From HXMU1420-13 sp965228545 (GTDB lineage Bacteria > Bacteroidota > Rhodothermia > Balneolales > Balneolaceae): a stretch of DNA of 64,000 nt. A program made the position numbers and the translations under genes. This document shows, one piece after another, positions 30,535 through 41,300 of the stretch. Each line of letters begins with the position of its first letter. Position 1 is the first letter of the stretch. The DNA lies in NCBI GenBank assembly GCA_965228545.1, contig OZ245822.1:2418001-2482000 (forward strand). The letters run 5' to 3'. Under the pieces are notes generated by a model. The model saw nothing but the letters and a program-made list of their open reading frames with translations, was not told the origin of the DNA and did not search any database.

Positions 30535-33096
30535 ATGTATTCGTTCAAATTACCATCTACCCTCACTTTTTGCTTGTTCCTTTTATTGTTGTTGAGCAGA
30601 TCGACATTTGCACAAAATGCGAGCGTTTCGCCGGAATCCGGTTTCTATGCCGATTCGGTGGAAGTTGTAGTTTCAGGATTAAACCCATCGGATCAGGTTT
30701 TCTATTCGCTGGATGGAAGCAATCCGTTTGTAAATAGGTTAGCGCTTTCCGGTGAAATCACCATCACACAAACCACAGCTTTGAGAGTTGCAGTGCTAAC
30801 TACGCAGAATGATACCCTTCATTTCTTTAAAAGTTATCTGATTAATGAGCCCACAGAATTGCCTGTGTTAACTATAACTACCGATCCTGCAGGTTTTTTC
30901 TCTGATTCTGCCGGCATATATGTAGAGGGCACTAATGGTATACCGGGTTATTGCAGAAGTTCACCCAAAAACTGGAATCAGGATTGGGAGCGAGCTGTGA
31001 ATCTCACTTTATTTGAAAAAGATCGAAGCGTTGGATTTTCTGAGAATGCCGGGGTGAAAATTGGTGGCGGATGCACGCGTTTGTATGATCAGAAATCACT
31101 CGATATCTATTTTCGCAGTGAATATGGCACATCGAAATTGGAATACCCATTATTCCCCGATAAGCCATACGACAGTTTTGATCGGTTATCTCTGAGAAAC
31201 GGTGGGCAGGACTGGTATCGCTCGATGGTGAGAAATGCGGCGGTTCAAAGTTTTGTGAAAGGTCGGATGGATCTGGGATTTCAAGCGTTCAAGCCGGTAG
31301 TGGTTTTTCTGAATGGGGAATATTGGGGCATTCACATCCTCCGGGAAAAGCAAAATGAAGATTTCATTGAGTCGATGTACGGTTATGATGAAAACGCAGT
31401 GGATGTGCTTACGGGAAATGCATCCGTTAGCGAGGGAAGCGCAACGCATTACGAAAGGCTGATCGAATATGTGAGCACCAATGATATGAGTTTGCCCGAA
31501 AATTATGCCTGGGTGAAAACACAAATGGATGTTGAGCAATACATGGATTATATGATGACGGAAATCTATGTGGCGAATGGAGACTGGCCGGCGAATAATA
31601 TCAAATACTGGCGACCTCAAACCGAGGATGGTAAATGGCGCTGGATTCTTTACGATGCTGATATGACGATGGGTAGCCACTCAAGAGGTTTAACTTCCAC
31701 TAACATGTTTCTAAAGCTTCATCAAACCACGAATACCGATTACGAGCATCCGGCATGGTCAACCTTACTATTTCGAAAGTTGCTCGAAAACGATGATTTC
31801 AAAACTACCTTCATTCAGCGGTACAGTGTGCATTTACAACATACATTTGAACGAAGCCGACTGCATGCGATATTGGATTCAACAAAGGCTTTGGTTGAGT
31901 CGGAAGTGCCACGACATATGGAGCGCTGGCAAAAATCATTTCGATTAGGTTGGAATATGGATTGGGAAAAGCATGTGGAAGTGGTCGAAGATTTTATCCA
32001 CAACAGAAACACAGTAGCAAGGCAGAATTTGTACAGCTTTTTCGATTTAATACGATTGAATAGTTTGGAAACCATCAGCGAGCCAAGCGATGGAGGTATT
32101 GTGCGTGTGGAAGGCCTGCGAACCGATACCACCCATTATGCATTGGTCTATAATTCACTTCCTGTTACGATTACCGCCGAAGCGCGTCCGGGTTATACAT
32201 TTACCGGATGGAGTGGAGTTGCTGAGGGCGTAGCATTAGAAAAAGAGATTGTGCTTACTGAGAACAGCGTAGTAACTGCAAATTTTAAGCGAAATGCTAT
32301 TGATCAAGGCAGTGATGTAGTAATCAACGAGATCAATTATAATTCATCGGATGACTTTGATCCAAAAGATTGGGTAGAACTTTACAATAACACTTCTTCA
32401 CCCATCGATATGTCGGGCTGGTATTTTTCCGATTCCGACGACACGCATCAGTTCATTTTTGCGGATGGATACACCTTACCGGCTTCCGGTTACGTGGTGA
32501 TAAGTAGAGATTTGGCAGCATTTCAAGCGCAATTTCCAGCTGTCAGCAATGTAGTAGGAGATATGGATTTTGGTTTTTCGGGAAGCGGGGAATTGCTTCG
32601 GGTGTTTAATGCTCAGGATGAATTGATCGATCAGGTTACGTATTCGGATGATGCTCCCTGGCCAACCGAAGCAGATGGAAATGGAGCTACACTTTCACTT
32701 ACTCATCCGGGATTAGATAACACACTGGCCGAAAACTGGGCGGCTTCTTCCGGGAACGGGACTCCCGGCGCAGAAAATTCGGATGTGTTGGTGAATAATG
32801 AAATCGATTTTGTTGATGAACAACCGGCCGGGATTTCATTAAGTCAGAATTACCCAAATCCATTTAATCCGGAAACGAATATTCAATACACATTAAACGT
32901 ACCGGGAAATGTGCGGTTATCGGTGTATGATGTAACCGGACGATTAGTTTCTGAATTGGTAAATGAGTTTAAAGTACCCGGCACTTATTCCACACGATGG
33001 GATGCAGCGAGGCAATCATTAGCAAGTGGAGTGTACGTGTATAGGTTAGAACTCAGCGATCAGGTACTGACGAGGAAAATGTTGTTGGTGAAGTAG
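30535..33096 (+). CDS. Secreted CotH kinase-like protein with T9SS signal, second copy
   Basis: An 853-residue paralogue of 3698-7324. A signal peptide ends FAQ; then come the chitobiase/FN3-associated segment (QVFYSLDGSNPFVNR), a CotH core (VVFLNGEYWGIHILREKQNE, RWILYDADMTMGS), an InlB-type repeat (RPGYTFTGWSGVAE), one lamin-tail domain (DVVINEINYNS, DWVELYNN) and a T9SS sorting domain (QNYPNPFNPETN, ending MLLVK). Compared with copy 1 it lacks the N-terminal lamin-tail and inserted domain. It is probably a surface or secreted kinase-like protein; substrates are unknown. Confidence 0.88.
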   Translation: MYSFKLPSTLTFCLFLLLLLSRSTFAQNASVSPESGFYADSVEVVVSGLNPSDQVFYSLDGSNPFVNRLALSGEITITQTTALRVAVLTTQNDTLHFFKSYLINEPTELPVLTITTDPAGFFSDSAGIYVEGTNGIPGYCRSSPKNWNQDWERAVNLTLFEKDRSVGFSENAGVKIGGGCTRLYDQKSLDIYFRSEYGTSKLEYPLFPDKPYDSFDRLSLRNGGQDWYRSMVRNAAVQSFVKGRMDLGFQAFKPVVVFLNGEYWGIHILREKQNEDFIESMYGYDENAVDVLTGNASVSEGSATHYERLIEYVSTNDMSLPENYAWVKTQMDVEQYMDYMMTEIYVANGDWPANNIKYWRPQTEDGKWRWILYDADMTMGSHSRGLTSTNMFLKLHQTTNTDYEHPAWSTLLFRKLLENDDFKTTFIQRYSVHLQHTFERSRLHAILDSTKALVESEVPRHMERWQKSFRLGWNMDWEKHVEVVEDFIHNRNTVARQNLYSFFDLIRLNSLETISEPSDGGIVRVEGLRTDTTHYALVYNSLPVTITAEARPGYTFTGWSGVAEGVALEKEIVLTENSVVTANFKRNAIDQGSDVVINEINYNSSDDFDPKDWVELYNNTSSPIDMSGWYFSDSDDTHQFIFADGYTLPASGYVVISRDLAAFQAQFPAVSNVVGDMDFGFSGSGELLRVFNAQDELIDQVTYSDDAPWPTEADGNGATLSLTHPGLDNTLAENWAASSGNGTPGAENSDVLVNNEIDFVDEQPAGISLSQNYPNPFNPETNIQYTLNVPGNVRLSVYDVTGRLVSELVNEFKVPGTYSTRWDAARQSLASGVYVYRLELSDQVLTRKMLLVK

Positions 33097-33120
33097 GTTA
33101 ATTCTGTACGTTAAGAGGAA

Positions 33121-33169
33121 TACTCCGTCATCCAAATCGGCTTGATTTGGAACATGTGATAGTGGAGTA
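33121..33169. repeat. Imperfect palindrome between the CotH and DUF4382 genes
   Basis: The outer arms TACTCC and GGAGTA enclose an inner perfect hairpin CCAAATC-GGCTT-GATTTGG. The CCGTCATCCAAAT core resembles dispersed palindromes with GTCATCC ends. There is no T run, so it is not a typical terminator. Confidence 0.5.
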
Positions 33170-33213
33170 AGTTTAACTAGTGAACTAAAATTAATCACTA
33201 CACCTAGAATATT

Positions 33214-34050
33214 ATGAAAGTATTTAAAACAACGTTAATCGTTCTTTCAGCAGTTCTTGTTCTAGTTGGTTGCTCAAATTCAACCAATTCTAATACAAAA
33301 ACAGGAAGGTTGAATGTAACCATGACCGACGCTCCATTTCCAATCGATTTAGTAAGTGAAGCGAATGTGACCATAGATAAAATAGAAATTCGAAGAGATT
33401 CAACAGAAGTGGAGTCTTCTACATTTCTCACCATTAGCGAAGAATCACAAACTTTTAATTTGCTGGATTTGCAAAACGGAGTGAAAACGTCGCTAGTAGA
33501 TCTTGAAATCGAGGAAGGATCGTATGATTTGATTAGGCTATATGTAAGCGAAGCTAATATTGTATTAACCGACAATACTACCTATGAATTAACAGTGCCA
33601 AGTGGTGCTCAAACCGGTATAAAAGTATTCGTAAGTCCGAGCATTGAAGTGGTTAGTGACTTGTCAGCAGAATTACTGTTGGATTTTGATGTAGCTAATT
33701 CATTTGTAGCTCGAGGTAATATCTCTACTCCGGCAGGGATTAATGGCTTTAATTTAAGGCCAACTATTAAAGCGGTAAATGCATCTGAAGCTGGCAGAAT
33801 TGAAGGTGTTGTGGCGGATACTTCTTTAACCGTTCTTAGTGATGTGCAAATTGCTGTAATCGCTGATTCAGATACGAGTTATGCTTTTTCTAACGAAGAA
33901 GGTTTTTATTCTATCATTAGCTTAGATGAAGGTGTGTATACCATAGAAGCAACTGCTGCAGGCTTCGACACCTTAAGAGCAAACAATGTAGCTATCCAAG
34001 CGGGTAACACAACAACTTTTGATGTTGAATTAACCCCGTCAGACAACTAA
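33214..34050 (+). CDS. DUF4382 lipoprotein with carboxypeptidase-regulatory-like domain
   Basis: A 278-residue protein with a lipoprotein signal (VLSAVLVLVGC). Residues about 30-190 form a DUF4382 domain (GRLNVTMTDAPFPIDLVSEA, and DFDVANSFVARG near residue 165). The last 80 residues are a beta-sandwich of the CarboxypepD_reg type (GRIEGVVADTSLTVLSDVQI, GFYSIISLDEGVYTIEATAA). It is probably a periplasmic or surface-exposed lipoprotein. DUF4382 function is unknown. A terminator follows. Confidence 0.85.
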   Translation: MKVFKTTLIVLSAVLVLVGCSNSTNSNTKTGRLNVTMTDAPFPIDLVSEANVTIDKIEIRRDSTEVESSTFLTISEESQTFNLLDLQNGVKTSLVDLEIEEGSYDLIRLYVSEANIVLTDNTTYELTVPSGAQTGIKVFVSPSIEVVSDLSAELLLDFDVANSFVARGNISTPAGINGFNLRPTIKAVNASEAGRIEGVVADTSLTVLSDVQIAVIADSDTSYAFSNEEGFYSIISLDEGVYTIEATAAGFDTLRANNVAIQAGNTTTFDVELTPSDN

Positions 34051-34071
34051 AATAATTTGCTCACTGTATTA

Positions 34072-34110
34072 AACCCTATAATCGTTTTCGGTTATGGGGT
34101 TTTCTTTTTT
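34072..34110 (+). terminator. Rho-independent terminator of the DUF4382 gene
   Basis: AACCCTATAATC pairs with GGTTATGGGGTT (12 bp with two G-U pairs) around a short loop, followed by TTTCTTTTTT, 21 bases after the stop. Confidence 0.8.
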
Positions 34111-34307
34111 CCTCGTCACGAACCATTGGTTCTTAATGTCCAATGTAACCACCGATTCTAAAATCAGCCTACTCAATCAAAATTTCTATCCAAATCATTT
34201 TACATATTTGGAATCACTCCAAATTAGATTCCCTGCCGATCTCCAAGAAAATTCGCTGTTAATTTTGTATTTTCCCGACCCTTAAAAATCCTAAAATAAT
34301 AGAGTTC

Positions 34308-37013
34308 ATGAGCGAAGCATTCAAAAAAACACGCACAGCCTTTGAAACAGGTTCCGGTTCGGCCTATTTATATAGTCTCGAGAAATTGAAAGAAATGGGA
34401 TATGCAAACATCGATAAACTTCCATTTTCTATAAAGATTTTGTTAGAAGCCGTACTACGGGAATTTGATGGTTATGCAATCACCGAAACAGATATCGAAG
34501 CCTTAGCTAATTACGATGCTAAAAGCCCGCAAGGCGAAATCCCATTCAAACCTTCGCGTGTGGTGCTTCAGGATTTTACGGGCGTTCCGGCTGTTGTTGA
34601 TTTGGCCGCGCTTCGTTCTGCGATGAAAAGAATGGGTGGCAGTCCAACCGACATCAACCCACAAGTACCCGTTGATTTGGTGATCGACCACTCGGTACAA
34701 GTGGATGCATTCGGACAGGATTATGCCTTCATGTTCAACGTAGAAAAAGAAATGGAGCGTAACCGCGAGCGTTACGAGTTTTTGAAATGGGGAAAAGAGG
34801 CATTCGATAATTTCCGTGTGGTTCCTCCCGGACGTGGAATCGTTCATCAGGTGAACTTGGAATATCTTGCTTGCGGTGTATTTAAGCGTACCGAAGAAGA
34901 TGGCTCAGAAACCGCTTATCCTGATACCTTAGTTGGAACCGATTCGCACACCACAATGATTAACGGCTTAGGGATTTTAGGATGGGGCGTTGGTGGAATT
35001 GAAGCAGAAGCAGCTATGCTTGGCCAGCCAATTTCGATGTTAGTGCCTGAAGTTGTGGGAATGAAACTTACCGGAGCACTTCGTGAAGGAGTAACCGCGA
35101 CCGACTTAACATTAACGGTAACTCAAATGCTTCGCCAACATGGCGTAGTAGGTAAGTTCGTAGAGTTTTATGGCGATGGAATCAGCAACATGAGCTTGCC
35201 TGATCGCGCTACTATCGCGAATATGGCTCCTGAATACGGCGCAACAATGGGGTTCTTCCCAATCGATTCAGAATCGTTACGTTACATGAGCCGAACCGGT
35301 CGTAAGGCTGAACTAGTAGATCTGGTTGAAAACTATACCAAAGCTCAAGGCTTGTTCCGCACCGATGATACCCCGGATCCGGAGTTTACCTCTACCTTAG
35401 AATTGGATTTAAGCACGGTTGAAACTTCGTTAGCAGGTCCGAAGCTTCCACACGATCGTATTGTATTGAAGAATATGAAAGAGACGTTCAAGGCGTCGCT
35501 TACAAGTGATGATCCTACAATGGGATTCAATCTTGCCCAGGAAAAACTAGCCAATAAAGGCTTGTACAAAAACGGGCAGGAAATCGAAATGAAGCATGGT
35601 GATGTTGTTATAGCAGCCATCACATCTTGTACCAATACTTCGAATCCTAGTGTAATGTTAGGAGCGGGAATTGTTGCTAAGAAAGCAGTTGAAAAAGGAT
35701 TAACGGTTCCTGCGTACGTGAAAACATCACTAGCACCGGGTTCTCGAGTAGTAACCGAATACTTGAAAGAAGCCGGTTTAACCGAATACATGGATAAACT
35801 TGGATTCAATTTGGTTGGCTATGGCTGTACAACTTGTATCGGTAACTCAGGTCCACTACCCGAGCCGGTAGAAACAGCCATCAAAAACGGTGATTTAATT
35901 GCTGCGGGTGTTCTTTCAGGAAACAGAAACTTTGAAGGTCGAATCCATCCTTGGGTAAAAGCGAACTTCTTGGCTTCACCACCGTTGGTTGTTGCTTACG
36001 CACTTGCCGGTACAGTTGATATCGACTTATCAAGTGAACCGTTAGGCAAAGATACCGATGGCAACGATGTATACTTAAAAGACATCTGGCCAACAACCGA
36101 AGAAATTGCTGCTGAATTAGACAACGCAATTCGCCCGGATCTCTTCGACGAGATGTACAGCGATATTTTCGATTCACCAACTTGGGAAGAAATTCCTGTT
36201 ACCGGTGGCGATTTGTTTGAGTGGGATGATAAATCAACCTACATCCAAGAGCCGCCATTCTTTGTTGGAATGGGTGAGGAGCCCGGAACCATTAAGCCGA
36301 TTAAAGGCGCAAGAACGCTGGTAAAAGTAGGTGATTCCATCACAACCGATCACATTTCACCGGCAGGAAATATCAAAGAAGATGCTCCGGCCGGCGAATA
36401 TCTGAAATCGAAAGGCGTGGCTAAAGAAGACTTTAACAGTTATGGATCTCGCCGTGGAAATGATCGTGTAATGACGCGTGGTACGTTCGCAAACGTTCGA
36501 TTCAAAAATCAGCTGGCACCGGGTACCGAAGGTGGATTTACCAAATATCACCCAACCGGCGAAATCACTACTATTTTTGATGCTTCTCTGAAATACAAAG
36601 AAAATGACACGCCACTTGTTGCTTTGGCCGGTAAACAATATGGAACCGGATCATCTCGTGATTGGGCGGCTAAAGGAACCAACTTGTTAGGCGTGAAATG
36701 TGTGATTGCAGTTTCGTACGAGCGTATTCACCGTTCGAACCTCATTCAGATGGGCGTGCTTCCACTTCAATTTAAAGACGGTGATTCTGCCGATTCTTTA
36801 GGCATTGATGGTTCTGAGACGTTCGATATTCACGTGGATGATAGCGTAAAAGCCAGAGATGAAATCAAAGTGACGGCTACTAAAGAAGATGGTAGCACCA
36901 TTGAGTTCATGACCAATTGCCGAATAGATACCCCGGTTGAGGTAGACTACTATCGCAATGGTGGAATTCTCCACACGGTGCTTCGGGATTATCTGAAAAA
37001 AAGTAAATCCTAA
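34308..37013 (+). CDS. acnA: Aconitate hydratase (AcnA type)
   Basis: A 901-residue enzyme of the TCA cycle that isomerises citrate and isocitrate. The [4Fe-4S] cluster cysteines appear in ITSCTNTSNPSVM near residue 445 and GYGCTTCIGNSGP near residue 510. Other family blocks are GTDSHTTMINGLGILGWGVG, ADIDSP-like VLQDFTGVPAVVDLA near the start, and SYGSRRGNDRVMTRGTFAN and GKQYGTGSSRDWAAKG in the swivel domain. Length and motif order fit AcnA/IRP1-type enzymes, not AcnB. It is monocistronic with a terminator after the stop. Confidence 0.97.
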   Translation: MSEAFKKTRTAFETGSGSAYLYSLEKLKEMGYANIDKLPFSIKILLEAVLREFDGYAITETDIEALANYDAKSPQGEIPFKPSRVVLQDFTGVPAVVDLAALRSAMKRMGGSPTDINPQVPVDLVIDHSVQVDAFGQDYAFMFNVEKEMERNRERYEFLKWGKEAFDNFRVVPPGRGIVHQVNLEYLACGVFKRTEEDGSETAYPDTLVGTDSHTTMINGLGILGWGVGGIEAEAAMLGQPISMLVPEVVGMKLTGALREGVTATDLTLTVTQMLRQHGVVGKFVEFYGDGISNMSLPDRATIANMAPEYGATMGFFPIDSESLRYMSRTGRKAELVDLVENYTKAQGLFRTDDTPDPEFTSTLELDLSTVETSLAGPKLPHDRIVLKNMKETFKASLTSDDPTMGFNLAQEKLANKGLYKNGQEIEMKHGDVVIAAITSCTNTSNPSVMLGAGIVAKKAVEKGLTVPAYVKTSLAPGSRVVTEYLKEAGLTEYMDKLGFNLVGYGCTTCIGNSGPLPEPVETAIKNGDLIAAGVLSGNRNFEGRIHPWVKANFLASPPLVVAYALAGTVDIDLSSEPLGKDTDGNDVYLKDIWPTTEEIAAELDNAIRPDLFDEMYSDIFDSPTWEEIPVTGGDLFEWDDKSTYIQEPPFFVGMGEEPGTIKPIKGARTLVKVGDSITTDHISPAGNIKEDAPAGEYLKSKGVAKEDFNSYGSRRGNDRVMTRGTFANVRFKNQLAPGTEGGFTKYHPTGEITTIFDASLKYKENDTPLVALAGKQYGTGSSRDWAAKGTNLLGVKCVIAVSYERIHRSNLIQMGVLPLQFKDGDSADSLGIDGSETFDIHVDDSVKARDEIKVTATKEDGSTIEFMTNCRIDTPVEVDYYRNGGILHTVLRDYLKKSKS

Positions 37014-37019
37014 AATTTG

Positions 37020-37052
37020 AAAATCCCCGTCGTTTTCGGCGGGGATTTTTTG
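37020..37052 (+). terminator. Rho-independent terminator of acnA
   Basis: AAATCCCCG pairs with CGGGGATTT around a loop of TCGTTTTCGG, followed by six T's. Confidence 0.88.
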
Positions 37053-37113
37053 TTTTTAGGTAACAGTTCAGCATCTTAATCCTCATTCGATCACTCAATA
37101 GTTAGCCTATAGT

Positions 37114-38250
37114 ATGGCAGAAAATTTCAAACACATGCAGCTCCTCTTACATGCAATCGAAGGCATTAACCGAACGATGGAGCTTAAATCCTTACTTCTG
37201 AAATGCATGAACTCGGCAAGTCAGGTAATGGAAGCCGAAGCAAGCTCGTTGATGTTGCTAGATGTACTTTCAGGCGAATTACATGTGAGTATCCCAACAG
37301 GGCCGATAAAAGATAAAATTACCGGGATGAGCATCCCTAAAGACAAAGGAGTTGCCGGTTGGGTATTGAAGAATAAGAAGCCGTACATATCCAATTCACC
37401 CAAAGAAGACAAGATTTTTTGGGAAGAGCTCAGCTCAGAGTTTCAAACCAGGAACATAATCTGTGTACCGCTCATCAACTCTAAGGATGAAGCTATTGGC
37501 GTAATTCAGGTATTGAACAAAAAGGATGGGAAAGATTTTCAAAAAACGGAGATCCCGGTATTTGAATCACTCGCAGGGCATATTGCACTATCAATAGAAA
37601 AAGTGCGCGAAGTGGATGAGCTCAAAAAACGAGTCAAAGAAAAAGAAGATCGCTTAAAAGAAGTGCATCAAAGCATGAAGGGGAATCTTGCGGCGATTAA
37701 TGCACTCATTCAGCTCGATGTGCCAAACATCGACAACGAAGCAGCACAGTTTATCTTGAAAGCAACCGGTTCCAGAATCGAAACCATCGCAAACGCGCAT
37801 CATATACTGTACAATCAGGACGAGTTCGAGTATTTGGATCTGGGTATTTATTTAGGTCGGTTGACATCCATCGTTTCCGAAATTTTTGAGGATGAAGATG
37901 GGAAAGAGATCAGTTTGTTGGTTGATATGGATAAGATCTCACTAAAAGCCAGTGTGGCTCTTACTGTTGGTTTGATTGTGAACGAAGTGTTGGTGCATAT
38001 GTATCGGGATGCCTTCCAACAAGCCGAGTTTGGTAAAATTAGTCTGGCTGTAAAGAAAGACGAGAGTAATTGCGTACTCATCAATATCTCTGATGATGGA
38101 CAGGGCTTAAATGATCTACTCGATGGAAGCGTGGAAGATTCTTTAGGATCTGTGATTATAAAAACGTTGGCCCAAAAGTTAGGAGCCACCCTTACTCAAC
38201 GCGAAAATGATAAAGGCGGAACTACCTTTTCGATTTTATTCTATACCTAA
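37114..38250 (+). CDS. GAF-domain histidine kinase (HisKA_2-like)
   Basis: A 378-residue cytosolic sensor kinase. The GAF domain occupies about residues 15-165 (EASSLMLLDVLSGELHVSI, VPLINSKDEAIGVIQVLNK). A linker helix is followed by a dimerisation/phosphoacceptor segment HQSMKGNLAAINALIQLD with the likely phosphorylated His near residue 184, which fits the HisKA_2 pattern. The ATPase domain has LIVNEVLVHMYRDAF (N-box) and NISDDGQGL (G1). No membrane span is present. It has no response regulator beside it, so its partner is unknown. It precedes the large hybrid regulator but with a 68-base gap. Confidence 0.85.
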   Translation: MAENFKHMQLLLHAIEGINRTMELKSLLLKCMNSASQVMEAEASSLMLLDVLSGELHVSIPTGPIKDKITGMSIPKDKGVAGWVLKNKKPYISNSPKEDKIFWEELSSEFQTRNIICVPLINSKDEAIGVIQVLNKKDGKDFQKTEIPVFESLAGHIALSIEKVREVDELKKRVKEKEDRLKEVHQSMKGNLAAINALIQLDVPNIDNEAAQFILKATGSRIETIANAHHILYNQDEFEYLDLGIYLGRLTSIVSEIFEDEDGKEISLLVDMDKISLKASVALTVGLIVNEVLVHMYRDAFQQAEFGKISLAVKKDESNCVLINISDDGQGLNDLLDGSVEDSLGSVIIKTLAQKLGATLTQRENDKGGTTFSILFYT

Positions 38251-38318
38251 GCTGTTCTAATTTCATCATTACAATTCATTCCGTTATAATCTAGCTGAAC
38301 TGATGGAATGGATGTACA

Positions 38319-41300
38319 ATGCTTTCCTTATTTGGAATACTATTATTTTTTCAAGCTTTTCAATCTCAACCCGAGCATTCAATAATTAATGTAGAAGGGC
38401 AGAATTTTGATAGTTACTTCTTTGGTTCAAATATTACAGGGGTTATACAGGATCAACAGGGTGTATTGTGGATAGGTACGAATGATGGAGTGATTTCGTA
38501 CGATGGTTATATTTCAAATTCGTACGCTGAAAGCCTGTTAGATACAAGCAGTCAAGGCTTTTTAGGCAATTATGTTGAGGTATTGTTTGAGGACTCACAA
38601 TCCAATATATGGGCTGCAACTAATTTCGGCACGTGGAATCTACTGCTTAAAGACTCAACCTCTTTTATAAATGTACGGGCCAAATATGGTGAGCAGGAGA
38701 TTGGAATTCGTTCGATTATTGAGATTGATAATGCTACTGTGATGAGTAATTCAAACATTGGTTTTCACATTCTTCGCTATCAATCAGAAACCCACTCAAT
38801 TTCTCATGAATTGATTGAATATGCATCAGTGGGTATTGAAGATCCAATAAATAAATTGTTTACAACAAAGGATGGAGAGATTCTCTTTTTAAATGATGGA
38901 CTGTTTAGAGTATCAATTTCTGATGTTTTCTCAATTAGCACATCAAAAATTATAGATGGTGAAAATATATGGCACATTTCTGAGATGGAATCAGGAGTAT
39001 ATTTGGTTAATGATATAAATCAACTGTATGTGATTTTACCAGATAGAAAGAAAAAGAAAATAGAACTTAGTGCAGATTCAGAGTTATATGTTCATTCTAT
39101 TCTGTATGACTCAAATGGCAAAGTTTGGGTCGGTACCGCTGATAAGCTAATTAGTTTTACATTTACAGATAATTATGAAATTCAGGATTTGAAATCCTAC
39201 GGATTCAAAAATACCAAAGGCTTACTTGAAGATCGATCTGGTAATATATTTTTCGCGCCTCAACATCGTCTTGTTAAACTTAACTGGAATTATACAGACT
39301 ACAAGTACATTGATTTACCAGAGAAATATGGGACTAACTACGCCTATAAGTTTTATTCCGACATAGAAGGGAATTATTGGATAAGTCATTGGGGTGGTAT
39401 TCTAAAATACTATGTAGAGTCAGAAGAATTTGCAGAAATTCAGGGTTATTACAGGGCTAATGCAATAAAAGGTGATAAATACAACAACGTTTGGACAGCT
39501 GACAATGAAAGCGTAAAAATCTATAATCCCAAGACAAATGAGATTATTCATGACTTTGAAAATGGTAATTCCTTTAACTTCGACTTTCAAAGCAATGGGG
39601 ATGCCTGGCTGATCAATAACGGATTGATAAAAAGGATAAGAAAGGGGAGTAAAGTCGTTGAAGATGTAGGAATAAAAAATATAGTACGCAGATATTATTT
39701 AGATGAGTCTGAAATCTGGTTGCATTCTCCCGATTTCAACCTTAGAAAATATCAAATAGCAGACTCGGGCCTTGTATTTATAGGAGAATATTTAAGTGAT
39801 AAACCAAATTATAGAGTCAATTGGATAGAAGGCGATCTACTAGGAAATATTTGGATGAGTACACGAATAGGCATACTTATTGTAAATAAAAAATCAGGGG
39901 AAATCGAGTCGATATTTAATAAAGAGAATAAACTTAATGGCGACAATGTCTACGAAATAATCAGAGACCAAAGTGGCGTTATGTGGGTTAAAGCTTCTTC
40001 TTTTGGGTCTACAGCTATCGATCCGGAAACTCTAGAATCTGTCTCCTTTACTCCAAGTTGGTTAACTCAGCCCAACAGCAGAGGATTTTATTGTGTTCAC
40101 GCTGTAGGTAATAATGGTCAGTTGTTTACTGAAGGTAGAGGTGGCTTTTACGTCTTTCATCCGGATAGTATTAAAAAAAGTGATATCACACCAAAAGTGT
40201 CACTGGTAAGCACAAAAGTAAATGATGAGGAACATAAAATTAATTTATCCACGCTTAAATACTACAACAATGATTTGGAATTTGAATTTACAGGTGTGCA
40301 GTTTGACGACCCCAACCGGAATGAATTTTCATTTTATTTAGAAGGTTATGATAACAGTTGGAACTTCGTTGGTTCAGAAAGGAGTGCACGGTATTTAAGT
40401 TTGCCGGCGGGTAATTACACATTTTTTGTTCGCGCTTCAAATAGTGATAAAGTTTGGTCGGAACCTGTTGCATTAGCAGGGTTTAAAATTTTACCTCCTT
40501 GGTGGGCCAATCCCATAGCTTATTTTGTTTACATTTTCGTACTCGTTTTAATTGGGTATAAGTTTTATCAAATTCAGTTGAATAAAAAATTGGCAGAGTC
40601 TGAAGCTTTAAGGCTAAAAGAAGTTGACGAATTTAAATCCCGATTCTTTACCAATATTAGCCACGAGTTTAGAACTCCATTAACGGTAATTTTGGGATTA
40701 GCAGAACGAATTCAACACCAATCGACACCGGTAATAAAAAGAAATGCCGCTAAGCTGCTGGAATTGATCAATCAAATTCTAGAATTATCAAGAGTGGAAT
40801 CTAATCAAGCTAGATTAAAGCCGGAGCAATTTGATTTTATTAACTATGTGCAGTACACCGTAGAGTCGCTTTCAACTTTAGCCAACGAAAGGGGAATCGG
40901 GTTATCACTTAAGACAGAATATGATGATCTATTTGTTGAATTGGATAAGCAAAAAGTTGATTTAATTCTACATAATCTACTTTCTAATGCACTCAAATTC
41001 ACTGAGAAAGAAGGTCAGGTTATAGTAAAAGTGAAAAAAGGGGCATCTCAATTAATCTTTTCTGTTTCAGATACAGGCTTAGGCATTAAAAAAGAAGCAC
41101 TCGACCATATATTCAATAGATTTTTCCAGTCGGATTCAGATAATCATAGGTATGAAGGTACAGGTATTGGTCTAGCACTCACCAATGAATTAGTTCAATT
41201 AATGGGAGGTTCAATTTTGGTTGAAAGTGAGCTTGGGCTCGGATCTACTTTTACAATCAACCTTCCCTGTATTTTTATAGAGCCACAATTTGTGGTAAAT

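Noticed and set aside
31186..31680. 164-codon minus-strand frame within the second CotH gene
   Set aside because: Shadow of the CotH core; no motifs, and a real gene occupies the other strand.
34094..34285. 63-codon plus-strand frame before acnA
   Set aside because: It begins inside the terminator of the DUF4382 gene and shows no family or ribosome site.
35345..35809. 154-codon minus-strand frame inside acnA
   Set aside because: Opposite to aconitase; no independent support.
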